From Gammaproteobacteria bacterium (GTDB taxonomy: Bacteria > Pseudomonadota > Gammaproteobacteria > Pseudomonadales > Azotimanducaceae), in assembly GCA_009840715.1 (NCBI GenBank), contig VXNE01000295.1:1-16768 (forward strand): DNA of 16,768 nucleotides, given 5' to 3'. The first letter of the stretch is position 1; each line of letters starts with the position of its first letter. Made by a program: the position numbers and the translations under genes. The notes under the pieces were generated by a model, which saw only the letters and a program-made list of their open reading frames with translations, did no database searches and was not told where the DNA came from. Below are positions 6,723-13,806 of this stretch, piece after piece.

Positions 6723-8330
6723 TCAGACGGCGAGCGCCATCGCGTTCCTGCGCGGGTCGCCGCGGGCGTGCGCGGTACCGTCGGCGTCCAGGTAGATGCC
6801 CTCGAACGAGCCGAGTTCCCAGTCCCCGGGAACCCCCCCGCCCCAATCGCCGCCGCCCCCCGGGGCGGGGGGTCGCACTTTCTCGTCGTCGTCGTCATCG
6901 ATGAGCAGGGTCCCCGCCGGGCCGGTGTAGGGCGCCCCTCCGAAAGACGGCCGGTTCACCGATTCGGTGATGGGGACGCCGAAGTCGAGCATGTTCGTGG
7001 TGTTGTGCAGGATGTTCTGCAGCAGGCTCCCGCTCGGCGAGCCCGACGCCAGGATCGGCCGCTCGCCGTCAAAGACGATGTTGGGGCACACGTAGGCCGA
7101 GATCCGGTCGCCCGGACCTGGCATGACCCGCAGGTAGTGGGCGCCGGCGGCGACCACCGTCACGCCCCCCGCGAACATTCCGTTCGACCACGGCAGCGAC
7201 ATGCACGAGTGCAGGATGGTCGCGACGTTGCCGTCGGCGTCCACCGCCGTCACGTGGTTGCTGCCCGCGGGCGGCGGCGGCGCCGAGCCCGTGTCGAGCT
7301 TCTGGTCCATCTGCATCAGCTCGAACCGCATGCCCGCGTAGTCCTTGCTGAGGATCAGTTCCAGGGGCAGTTCATGCGTCGCCGGGTCGTGCTGCTTGAA
7401 CCCGTCGAGGTAGACCTGGTTGGAGATGCGCGTCATGTGGAACAGGGTCTCGGCGGACTCGGTCGGCGGACCCAGTCTCTGCAGGTCCAGCAGCTCCACC
7501 ATGTTGAGGATCTCGATCATGTGCGAACCGCCGTGGTCCGGCGGCGGCGAGCCGAGCACCCTGTAGCCGCGATAGGTGCCCTCGGCGGGCGCCTGCCAGC
7601 GCGCCTCGTACTGTTCCATGTCCTCGAGGGTCAGCACGCCGCCGGCCGCCTGTACCACGTGGACCAGTTCCTTCGCGAAGGCGCCGCGGTAGAAGTACTC
7701 GCTGCCTTCCTCGAGCAACGCCGTCAACGTGTCGGCGGCGCGTTGCTGCACCAGCAGGTCGCCGGGCCGCAGCATGACGTCGTTCCGGGCGAAGATCTCC
7801 CGGCCCTGTGGCGTGCGGCCGATCTTCGAGAACTCGGTGAACATCTCGCCCCAGAGGAACGGGTGGATCTCGAACCCGTCCCGGGCGTAACCGATCGCAG
7901 CTTCCATGACGGTCGCCCTGGAGGCCTGCCCGTGCCGGTCATGGGCCGCCTCGAAGCCGGCCCAGAAGCCGGGCACGGCAACGCCGCGGCCCGTGGCGAC
8001 GTCGGCCAGGCGAAACCGCTCGAGCGCCGCCTTGGGGCGAGCCGCGCTGCCGTTCATGTAGGTCGTCTCCCCCGTCGCGGCATCGAAGTGCAGCATCGAG
8101 AGCACGCCGGTGATGCCGGTCATGTGCGGCTCGACCACGGTCTGGCAGATGGACGCGGCGAGTGCGGCGTCGGCGGCGTTGCCACCGTCCTTGAGCACGT
8201 CCACCCCGGCGCGGGACGCCAGCGGGTGGGAGCAGATGACCATCCCCTTGCTGCCGGAGGCGGGGGCCTTCTCGCCGAAGTTGGCCAACTCGAGCAGTCG
8301 GCGCCGCTCGTCGTCGGAGAGTCGTTTCAC
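6723..8330 (-). CDS. Gamma-glutamyltransferase-family Ntn hydrolase with altered active site
   Basis: This 535-residue protein has the frame of the GGT family, whose precursors cut themselves and use the new N-terminal Thr to transfer or hydrolyse amide bonds. Family marks are DGGNAADAALAASICQTVVE (48-67), SPPPDHGGSHMIE (261-273), the cleavage region AGSNHVTAVDADGN (355-368), PNIVFDGERPILASGSPSGS and a C-terminal GDPRRNAMALAV. Where GGTs have TTHxS, this protein has S357-N358-H359-V360-T361, so the nucleophile would be Ser. The RExAP substrate-binding motif near residue 100 is replaced by AARPKAALE. No signal peptide is visible, unlike periplasmic GGTs. The start is GTG at 8328-8330 with GGGAG 10 nt upstream. 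An Asp-run and Gly-rich insert lies at 477-505. An amidase or acylase acting on something other than glutathione is likely. Confidence 0.85.
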   Translation of the reverse strand: MKRLSDDERRRLLELANFGEKAPASGSKGMVICSHPLASRAGVDVLKDGGNAADAALAASICQTVVEPHMTGITGVLSMLHFDAATGETTYMNGSAARPKAALERFRLADVATGRGVAVPGFWAGFEAAHDRHGQASRATVMEAAIGYARDGFEIHPFLWGEMFTEFSKIGRTPQGREIFARNDVMLRPGDLLVQQRAADTLTALLEEGSEYFYRGAFAKELVHVVQAAGGVLTLEDMEQYEARWQAPAEGTYRGYRVLGSPPPDHGGSHMIEILNMVELLDLQRLGPPTESAETLFHMTRISNQVYLDGFKQHDPATHELPLELILSKDYAGMRFELMQMDQKLDTGSAPPPPAGSNHVTAVDADGNVATILHSCMSLPWSNGMFAGGVTVVAAGAHYLRVMPGPGDRISAYVCPNIVFDGERPILASGSPSGSLLQNILHNTTNMLDFGVPITESVNRPSFGGAPYTGPAGTLLIDDDDDEKVRPPAPGGGGDWGGGVPGDWELGSFEGIYLDADGTAHARGDPRRNAMALAV

Positions 8331-8370
8331 GAGGTCGAATCTCCCAGGTGGTTTCGAGCCGATGATTGGA

Positions 8371-8399
8371 GCAACGTTGCCACGGCCCTGCCACGTGGC
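8371..8399. promoter_or_regulatory. Two near-identical 10-bp palindromes (candidate tandem operators)
   Basis: GCAACGTTGC (8371-8380) and GCCACGTGGC (8390-8399) are each perfect palindromes and share the form GCMACGTKGC. Nine bases separate them, so their centres are 19 bp apart. They lie 41 nt upstream of the GGT-family start and 131 nt upstream of the brnA-like start. A CG centre flanked by symmetric arms is typical of LacI/GalR-family operators, but no regulator of that family is in the window. The rest of the 199-bp gap (8331-8529) holds no clear promoter and no gene. Confidence 0.4.
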
Positions 8400-8529
8400 G
8401 GCTTTCGCATGCCGACACTTCGCAGGCTGGACGAGTTGGCTGCCAGCAGCTCCCTTCAGCGCATGAGACGCGGTTGGCGTCCGGCTCCCTCAGTGGCAGA
8501 CGCTGGGACCTTGCGCCATCCTGTAGCTC

Positions 8530-8784
8530 ATGAGCACACGCAAAAGGGCCCTTGACCCGACCGAGATCGCGGCCGTCGAGGATGCCGCGATCGACTTCAC
8601 CGATATCCCGGAGCTGGACGAGACGTTCTGGCGAGAAGCCCGCCTGGTCGAGCCCGACCGGACCGAGCAGATCACCTTGCGCGTCAAGCGCTCGGTGCTG
8701 GAGCATTTTCGGGCTTCGGGCAAGGGATACCAGACGCGGATGAACCGCGTCCTCGAGAGCTACGTCCGCGCACAGCGGGGATAG
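8530..8784 (+). CDS. BrnA-family antitoxin, apparently orphan
   Basis: This 84-residue protein matches the BrnA antitoxin pattern: an N-terminal DFTDIPELDETFWREAR segment, EPDRTEQITLRVKRSVLEHF forming the DNA-binding ribbon and first helix, and the strongly conserved GKGYQTRMNRVLESYV at the end (ribbon-helix-helix domain). BrnA normally neutralises the RNase toxin BrnT, encoded just upstream, and represses the operon. Here the 199 bp upstream hold no BrnT-like reading frame, and downstream is a convergent hydrolase. It may be a relic, a stand-alone transcriptional regulator, or an antitoxin guarding against a toxin encoded elsewhere. No convincing Shine-Dalgarno precedes the ATG; expression may be weak or leaderless. 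Confidence 0.88.
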   Translation: MSTRKRALDPTEIAAVEDAAIDFTDIPELDETFWREARLVEPDRTEQITLRVKRSVLEHFRASGKGYQTRMNRVLESYVRAQRG

Positions 8785-8822
8785 GGGCGGCAGCGCCAGG
8801 AACGCTGTGACGCGAGCGAGCT

Positions 8823-9806
8823 CTATCGCTTGACCGCAGCCAGATGCCTGTCGAACCAGTCGGCAACCATCGCCCGCTCTTCCGGCGTCGGCTCCCAGCC
8901 GTGCCCGCCCCCAGCCTTCCGGTACAGGCGGTGCACCACTCCCGCGGCCTCGAATCTCTCCAGAATGCGCTCTGACTGCTGGATCGGCACGCGTTCGTCC
9001 GCATCGCCATGGACCAGCAGCGTCGGTGGGTCATCCGCGCTGACGTGGTAGTAAGGCGAGATATCCCGATAGTGCTGCGCCAGCCGCCGTTCGTCCGTCA
9101 CCCGGGTCATGCGGAGCTTCTCGGGATCGTGATCGAACAGGTACAGGGCCTGCTCGAACGGATTGCCGCCGTCCGGCTCGACCCGCCGGATCGCGTCGTC
9201 GACGAACACGCCCTCGGCGCCGAAGTTCAGGAAGTCCGTCGGCGGAAAGTACGCCACGACGGCCTGGACCCTGCTGTTCTCTTCGGCCAGTCCCCTCGTC
9301 CCCTGTAGCAGCGCAAGATGCCCCCCGGCCGATCCACCCATGACGCCGATGCGTGACGGGTCGATCCCATAGCGTTCGGCGTTGTGCCGGACGTGCCTGA
9401 CGGCTGCGCCGATCTGCCCGTGGATCTCCGCGATGGTGAACTTCGGCTGGGCTCCATGAACGACCAGGAACAACGTATAACCGCGCGCCAGCAGTTCCGT
9501 CGGATTGAGGACGGCCCGCGCAAGGACGCGCGGCAGTTGATCGGCCACCCGCGGCTCGAGGAACGCATGGCGGGACACCCACCCACCGCTCACCAGCATC
9601 AGCACCGCCGCGCCGTTCGCCTCCGCGGCGGGGGCGATGCGGTCCATCGTGAGCGCGTAGCCGCCCTCCCTGTGATAGATCAGGTCGAGGTCACGTACGA
9701 AGGCTGGCGGGTCCGCGGCGCCGAGGCTCGTGGCCGACAGTGCCGCAAGGATGCCGAACAAGAGAACGCGGCGACCCCCCTCAAGGCCGCTAACCAGCCG
9801 CAACAC
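8823..9806 (-). CDS. Secreted alpha/beta hydrolase (prolyl-oligopeptidase/esterase-like)
   Basis: This 327-residue hydrolase has a basic n-region and hydrophobic stretch (GGRRVLLFGILAALSATSLG) that reads as a signal peptide cleaved near residue 30. An oxyanion-type strand VLMLVSGGWVSRH is followed by the nucleophile elbow IGVMGGSAGGHLALL (Ser159), TLLVHGDADERVPIQQSE (Asp270) and RKAGGGHGW (His302), completing a Ser-Asp-His triad. These features fit the BD-FAE, acetylxylan-esterase and peptidase S9-like branch. Probable role: cleaving an ester or short peptide bond in the periplasm. I took GTG at 9804-9806, 2 nt after the TonB-receptor stop, which implies translational coupling. A TTG three bases later, or a TTG further in that follows a GAGGGGGG tract, are alternatives. 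It is probably co-transcribed with the receptor and acts on what that imports. Confidence 0.87.
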   Translation of the reverse strand: MLRLVSGLEGGRRVLLFGILAALSATSLGAADPPAFVRDLDLIYHREGGYALTMDRIAPAAEANGAAVLMLVSGGWVSRHAFLEPRVADQLPRVLARAVLNPTELLARGYTLFLVVHGAQPKFTIAEIHGQIGAAVRHVRHNAERYGIDPSRIGVMGGSAGGHLALLQGTRGLAEENSRVQAVVAYFPPTDFLNFGAEGVFVDDAIRRVEPDGGNPFEQALYLFDHDPEKLRMTRVTDERRLAQHYRDISPYYHVSADDPPTLLVHGDADERVPIQQSERILERFEAAGVVHRLYRKAGGGHGWEPTPEERAMVADWFDRHLAAVKR

Positions 9807-9808
9807 CT

Positions 9809-12034
9809 TCAGAACCTGTAGTCGAGCGTTACGCCGTACGTTCTCGGCTGCTGGTACATGCCCACGTGGCCCGCGCTGCCGAACGCGGAGCGGTACGCCG
9901 CGTACACCAGGGAGTCGTCGTCGGTGAGGTTCCTCCCCCACACCGCTATGCCCCAGTTGTCGCCCTGGGGCCGGTAGCCGATGCGGGCATTGACCAAGCT
10001 CCGGCTGGGCAGGAAGTAATCCGGGTCGTTGATCACGCCCGTGACCGCATACCGGTCGTCGATGTACGCGTAATCGAGCCGCGACCGCACCATGCCGGCG
10101 CCGAGCCGCGCGCGGTGCTGTAGGGCGACGTTGATCGTCCAGTCCGGCGCCACCGGGATGTCGTTGCCGCTGGCATCCACGAGCATTCTCGTCCTGTTGT
10201 CCTGGACCCCCTGGAACTTGTCGTAGGTCGCGTCGCTGAAGCCCACGCCGGCCATGATCGTCAGGTTGTCCGTCGCCAAGGCGCTCAACTCGACTTCGAA
10301 ACCCTTGCTGGTCGCCGCCGCGGCATTGGACAGCCGCTGTACAGGAAACGGACCGCAGACCGTACAGACCGTGCGCACCTGCAGGTCCTCGTAGTCCATG
10401 TAGTAGACGGCGACATTGAGCTGCAGCCGCCGGTCGAGCCAGCTCGTCTTCGCCCCTACCTCGTAGTTGGTCACGAATTCCGGCTCCGCGATCAGGAGGT
10501 TCGCCGCCAGCGCGCCCGCCGGATTCTGTATCTTGTTGAACGCCCCCGACTTGAGGCCCCGCGTCACCGTCCCGTACAGCATCACGTCGTCGTCGACGTG
10601 GTGGCGCAGGCCGACGGACCAGGTCGGGTCCTTGGTCTCCACATCGACCGGGGCCCCCGTCGGCCCGGGCAACCTCGGGAACCGCAAGGCGGCACAGGTA
10701 ATGGGATTGGGGCAGACGATCGGGTTGACCACCAGCTCCTTCGTCTCGTCCGTGTACCGCGCCCCGGCAAACAGCGTCCACGCGTCGCTCAGCCGGAAGT
10801 TGGCGTGCACGAAGGCGGCCATGCTCTGGGCTTCCACCGTCTGGCTCTGATGGGCGGACCCGGCCGCCGGCGGGAAGGGGAACTGGCTGCCCGGCATGAG
10901 CACGTCGAAGCTGTCGGCCTCCTGGTCGAACCAGTAGAGGCCGGCGACGAAATCGAAGGCCCGGTCGGTCGGCGACGCGATGCGCAGTTCCTGGGTGAAC
11001 TGCTGCGGCTCGACGGCGAAGGTGCCGGCGAAGACATCGCGCGGTGACCCTTCGATGTCCGCGCCAAAAATCACCTCGTCATCCCGCCACCCGCTGATCG
11101 ACGTGAACGTGTAGCCGTTGGCAAGCACGTGCTCCACGGTGAGGGAAATCCCGAACAGGTCCCGTTCGGTGTAATCCGGATAGTTGTTGGTCTTCGTGAA
11201 CTTCCTGTTGTCGCTGGCCGCGTGACTGGGGAGATACTCGAAGATGTAGTCGACGCTGTCCGCCGAGAAGAAGTCCGAGTTCACGTCCACGGTGGTCCGC
11301 TCGCCGGGCGTGAAGCGCAACTGCACCCGACCGCTGGTCTGCTCGAGATTGCCGACATCGTCGTCGTCCAAGAACGTGTTGGTGAGATACCCGTCCACTT
11401 CCCGGACCCCGATCGAGGCCCGCAAGGCGAGCCTGTCCTCCACGAGCGGCAAATTCACGCTGCCCTTCACGTGCACGAGGCTGCGATTGCCGGCCTCGAC
11501 ACTGAAGTCCCCCTCGAGCTCATTGCCGGGCTTCTTGCTGATTATGTTGACGGCGCCGCTGATCGTGTTCTTGCCGAACAGCGTGCCCTGCGGCCCGCGC
11601 AGCACCTCGACCCGTTCGGTGGTGCCGAGTTCCGCGTTGGCGGCGAACTGCTTGCCCATGTAGACGCCGTCGACATAGACGCTGAAGCCCTGGTCGAATC
11701 CGACCTGGCCGGGGGCCACGTGGGAGTAGATGCCGCGGATCGAGATGTCGGACGTCGCCTCGTTGTTGCCCTGCCCGAACACGAAGTTCGGTATCAGGCT
11801 CGCGAGGTCCCTCAGGTTGTTGGAGCCGGAGCTTGCGATGTCGTCGGCGCCCACCACCGAGATCGAAATGGGCACGTCCTCCACGGACTCGCTCCGCCGG
11901 GTGGCCGTGACCAGGATCTCTTCCAGGATGATCGCGTCCGACCGGGCGCCGTCCTCCGCGAATGCGGTGACACTCGTGACAGGGGACGCAAGGAGTAGAG
12001 CGGCGCCGGCCGCCGCGTAAGCAGAACGCTGCAT
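9809..12034 (-). CDS. TonB-dependent outer-membrane receptor
   Basis: This 741-residue receptor imports a bulky ligand across the outer membrane using TonB energy. Signal peptide: residues 1-26 (MQRSAYAAAGAALLLASPVT, cut before EDGARS). A TonB-box-like EEILVTATRRSESVEDVPIS (38-57) leads into the plug domain with SNNLRDLASLIPNF, ISIRGIY, FSVYVDGVYMGKQ and RVEVLRGPQGTLFGKNTISG (141-160). The rest is a 22-strand-type barrel ending in GVTLDYRF, with the terminal Phe used for barrel assembly. Two cysteine pairs, CPNPITC and CTVC, probably form disulfides in outside loops. ATG 12032-12034 is preceded by AAGGAAA; the longer frame to 12103 lacks signal-peptide character. A weak promoter candidate (minus strand, -35 at 12157-12162, -10 at 12134-12139, 17-bp spacer) lies upstream. 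The ligand is unknown; siderophore is not favoured by the neighbours. Confidence 0.95.
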   Translation of the reverse strand: MQRSAYAAAGAALLLASPVTSVTAFAEDGARSDAIILEEILVTATRRSESVEDVPISISVVGADDIASSGSNNLRDLASLIPNFVFGQGNNEATSDISIRGIYSHVAPGQVGFDQGFSVYVDGVYMGKQFAANAELGTTERVEVLRGPQGTLFGKNTISGAVNIISKKPGNELEGDFSVEAGNRSLVHVKGSVNLPLVEDRLALRASIGVREVDGYLTNTFLDDDDVGNLEQTSGRVQLRFTPGERTTVDVNSDFFSADSVDYIFEYLPSHAASDNRKFTKTNNYPDYTERDLFGISLTVEHVLANGYTFTSISGWRDDEVIFGADIEGSPRDVFAGTFAVEPQQFTQELRIASPTDRAFDFVAGLYWFDQEADSFDVLMPGSQFPFPPAAGSAHQSQTVEAQSMAAFVHANFRLSDAWTLFAGARYTDETKELVVNPIVCPNPITCAALRFPRLPGPTGAPVDVETKDPTWSVGLRHHVDDDVMLYGTVTRGLKSGAFNKIQNPAGALAANLLIAEPEFVTNYEVGAKTSWLDRRLQLNVAVYYMDYEDLQVRTVCTVCGPFPVQRLSNAAAATSKGFEVELSALATDNLTIMAGVGFSDATYDKFQGVQDNRTRMLVDASGNDIPVAPDWTINVALQHRARLGAGMVRSRLDYAYIDDRYAVTGVINDPDYFLPSRSLVNARIGYRPQGDNWGIAVWGRNLTDDDSLVYAAYRSAFGSAGHVGMYQQPRTYGVTLDYRF

Positions 12035-12190
12035 GAGCCTGTTTCCTTTCGAGAGGGAAGGTCGACGGGTGACGTCGCCGAGCGGAGAGTGGCCCCAGAT
12101 CATCGGAAGTGAACTCGGGGGAGGCGATAGTTGAGTATCGCACTACCCCGGAGGCCGGTCTACCCGGGACTCCCCGCTACCCGAGCCGCA

Positions 12191-12219
12191 TTGACGCCCA
12201 AGAGCCCCGGTCCAATACT
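12191..12219 (+). promoter_or_regulatory. Sigma-70-like promoter for the 12256-16768 gene run
   Basis: TTGACG (12191-12196) matches five of six -35 bases. After a 17-bp spacer comes AATACT (12214-12219), four of six -10 bases. The predicted start is near 12226, giving a leader of about 30 nt before ATG 12256 with a GGTGGG ribosome site. This is the best promoter by eye in the window. It sits in the 221-bp gap between the divergent receptor and DABB-like genes, which also holds an imperfect dyad GGTGACGTCGCC (12068-12079). Confidence 0.55.
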
Positions 12220-12255
12220 GACTGTCGCACCAGGTCACAGAACAGGTGGGACGCC

Positions 12256-13014
12256 ATGCCTCGCACGCTCCGGAACGCCCTGGCCACGGCCGTCGCATTG
12301 GTCGCCGCCTCACCCTTCGCGTTCGGCCAGGAACTGCCGGATCCGCCCACCCAGAACACCGTGTTCGAGGTCGCGCCCAAGCCCGGTCACGCCCCCGAGT
12401 TCGAAGCGGCGCTCAAGCAGCACCTGGATTGGGTGGGAGCGCAGGCTTCGACGTGGCGCTGGGAGGTGTTCGAAGTTACGCACGGCAACCGCGTGGGCAA
12501 CTACTTCATGGTGAGCAGACGCCATTCCTGGGAGGACTTCGATCACCATCAAGAGCTTGCCGCGAAGGCTGCGGCCCGTTGGCGGGCCGAGGTGTCCCAA
12601 CACGTCGAGTCCTTGAGCGGCGGCATCTACAGCATGCTCGCCGGGTTCACCCGCGCACCGGAGGACGATCTCGCCTCCTATCCGTTCCGTGGCGTGAGCT
12701 TCTTCTCGATGCGACCGACCTCGGCGCGAACGTTCCTGCCCAACCTCCGCAAAGTCACCGACGCCCTCGGGACGCAGGAGTCGGCGCCCCCGGAACTGTG
12801 GTTCCAGCAGGTCGGCGGCGGCGAGCAAGGTACGTTCCTGAGCGTGCGGCCGTTCCGGAAGTGGGCGGACTGGCCTAACCGCGGGCTGGCCCGGGCCATG
12901 AACCAGGCGATGGACCCGGCGGAGTCCGGCGCCATCGTCGCCGAACTCGGCAAGGTCATCCTGCGCGAGGAGACCATGGTCGTCGTGATGCGCCCGGACC
13001 TCGGGTCTCCGTAG
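12256..13014 (+). CDS. Secreted two-repeat protein, dimeric alpha-beta-barrel-like (paralog 1)
   Basis: This 252-residue protein of unknown function has a signal peptide (MPRTLRNALATAVALVAASP, cut near AFGQ). The mature part appears to hold two related halves. The first runs TVFEVAPKPGHAPEFEAALK to NYFMVSRRHSWEDFD (35-96). The second runs SFFSMRPTSARTFLPNLRK to TFLSVRPFRKWADW (148-206). Each reads as strand, Pro-containing turn, helix, strand with Gly, then an aromatic-rich end. That layout matches the ferredoxin-like unit of dimeric alpha-beta-barrel proteins (ABM, NIPSNAP, DUF1330 and related). The fold is my inference. It ends REETMVVVMRPDLGSP. It is first in the rightward run and is followed after 18 nt by a close paralog. 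Role may be binding or modifying a ligand in the periplasm. No catalytic residues can be assigned. Confidence 0.85.
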   Translation: MPRTLRNALATAVALVAASPFAFGQELPDPPTQNTVFEVAPKPGHAPEFEAALKQHLDWVGAQASTWRWEVFEVTHGNRVGNYFMVSRRHSWEDFDHHQELAAKAAARWRAEVSQHVESLSGGIYSMLAGFTRAPEDDLASYPFRGVSFFSMRPTSARTFLPNLRKVTDALGTQESAPPELWFQQVGGGEQGTFLSVRPFRKWADWPNRGLARAMNQAMDPAESGAIVAELGKVILREETMVVVMRPDLGSP

Positions 13015-13032
13015 CTCGCCGGGGCGCAAGAT

Positions 13033-13776
13033 ATGCACCGGTGCGTGCGAATGGCCGGCGCCCTCGGCCTGGCGCTGGGGATGACCGCGTCGCCCGCGGT
13101 CGCCCAGGAAGAGACGCACATGTCTGTCTACGCAGTGTCTCCCAGGCCCGGCCACGCCGTTGCCTTCGAAGAGGCGCTCAGGGGACACGCGCACTGGGCC
13201 AGGCAGCAGGGCTCCGGCCCGGGTTGGAAGGTGTTCGCCGTGACCGCCGGAAAGCGCGTCGGCAACCACCTGGTCATGAGCGGCGATCACTCCTGGGAGG
13301 ACCTTGACGCGAACCGGGAGCTCGCAGCCGAGGCGGCGGCCCGGTGGCGGGCGAACGTGTCCGGACACGTCGCGTCCGTGAACGGGGGCATCTATCGCTT
13401 TATGGCCGACTACAGTCGCTTCCCGGACGATGTGGACACGTATCCGATGGCAATAGTCAGCGTCTTCTCCATGCGGCCGACTTCCGCCCGGACCTACATG
13501 CGCAATCTCCGCAAGGTCACCGACGCGCTGAAGACCCGGGAGTCGGCGCCCCCGGCACTCTGGTACCAGCAGGTGGCCGGCGGTGAACAAGGGACCTTCC
13601 TCAACATCCGCCCGTTCCGGAAGTGGCACGAATGGCCCAACGAAGCCTCGTCCCGCGCCATGGCCAACGCGATGGACCCGGAAGAGATCGCCGCGATCGT
13701 CGCCGAACTCGCCATGGTGATCCTGCGCGAGGAGACGATGGTCGTCGTCCTGCGTCCAGAGTTGGGGTCTCCGTAA
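13033..13776 (+). CDS. Secreted two-repeat protein, dimeric alpha-beta-barrel-like (paralog 2)
   Basis: This 247-residue protein is colinear with its upstream neighbour and shares more than half of its residues by eye, including whole blocks: AAARWRA, FSMRPTSART, NLRKVTDAL, ESAPP-LW, GGEQGTFL, RPFRKW and VILREETMVVV. A signal peptide covers about residues 1-24 (MAGALGLALGMTASPAVAQ within it). It has the same two halves as paralog 1 (SVYAVSPRPGHAVAFEEALR and VSVFSMRPTSARTYMRNLRK). The N-terminal halves differ more than the C-terminal halves, suggesting that the first half carries the specificity. The ATG at 13033 lacks a strong Shine-Dalgarno; ATG 13051 is an alternative that shortens the signal peptide. 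Function unknown; a gene duplication is clear. Confidence 0.85.
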   Translation: MHRCVRMAGALGLALGMTASPAVAQEETHMSVYAVSPRPGHAVAFEEALRGHAHWARQQGSGPGWKVFAVTAGKRVGNHLVMSGDHSWEDLDANRELAAEAAARWRANVSGHVASVNGGIYRFMADYSRFPDDVDTYPMAIVSVFSMRPTSARTYMRNLRKVTDALKTRESAPPALWYQQVAGGEQGTFLNIRPFRKWHEWPNEASSRAMANAMDPEEIAAIVAELAMVILREETMVVVLRPELGSP

Positions 13777-13777
13777 A

Positions 13778-13793
13778 GCGACCCTTTGGTCGC
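13778..13793 (+). promoter_or_regulatory. Small intercistronic stem-loop
   Basis: GCGACC (13778-13783), loop CTTT, then GGTCGC (13788-13793) form a perfect 6-bp stem. It begins 2 nt after the stop codon of the second paralog and ends 13 nt before the transporter ATG. There is no following T-run, so it is not a standard terminator. It could tune expression between the two genes or arise by chance. Confidence 0.3.
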
Positions 13794-13806
13794 CCGGGTC
13801 GGGATC

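Noticed and set aside
8331..8529. Possible BrnT toxin upstream of brnA
   Set aside because: The gap is shorter than a BrnT gene and none of the frames I read shows BrnT-like sequence or its usual C-terminal ISFRKAN-type end.
6687..8555. Plus-strand open frame of 622 codons opposite the GGT-family gene
   Set aside because: It is a shadow of a gene with strong family marks; composition is Arg/His/Val/Gly-rich, with no ribosome site and no domain.
8791..8807. CAGCG / CGCTG dyad between the convergent brnA and hydrolase genes as a terminator
   Set aside because: The stem is only 5 bp with a 7-nt loop and no T-run on either side; too weak to call.
12134..12162. Minus-strand promoter for the TonB receptor (TAGACC, 17 bp, GATACT)
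   Set aside because: Both boxes match only four of six bases and the leader would be about 90 nt; kept as a remark in the receptor entry rather than a separate feature.
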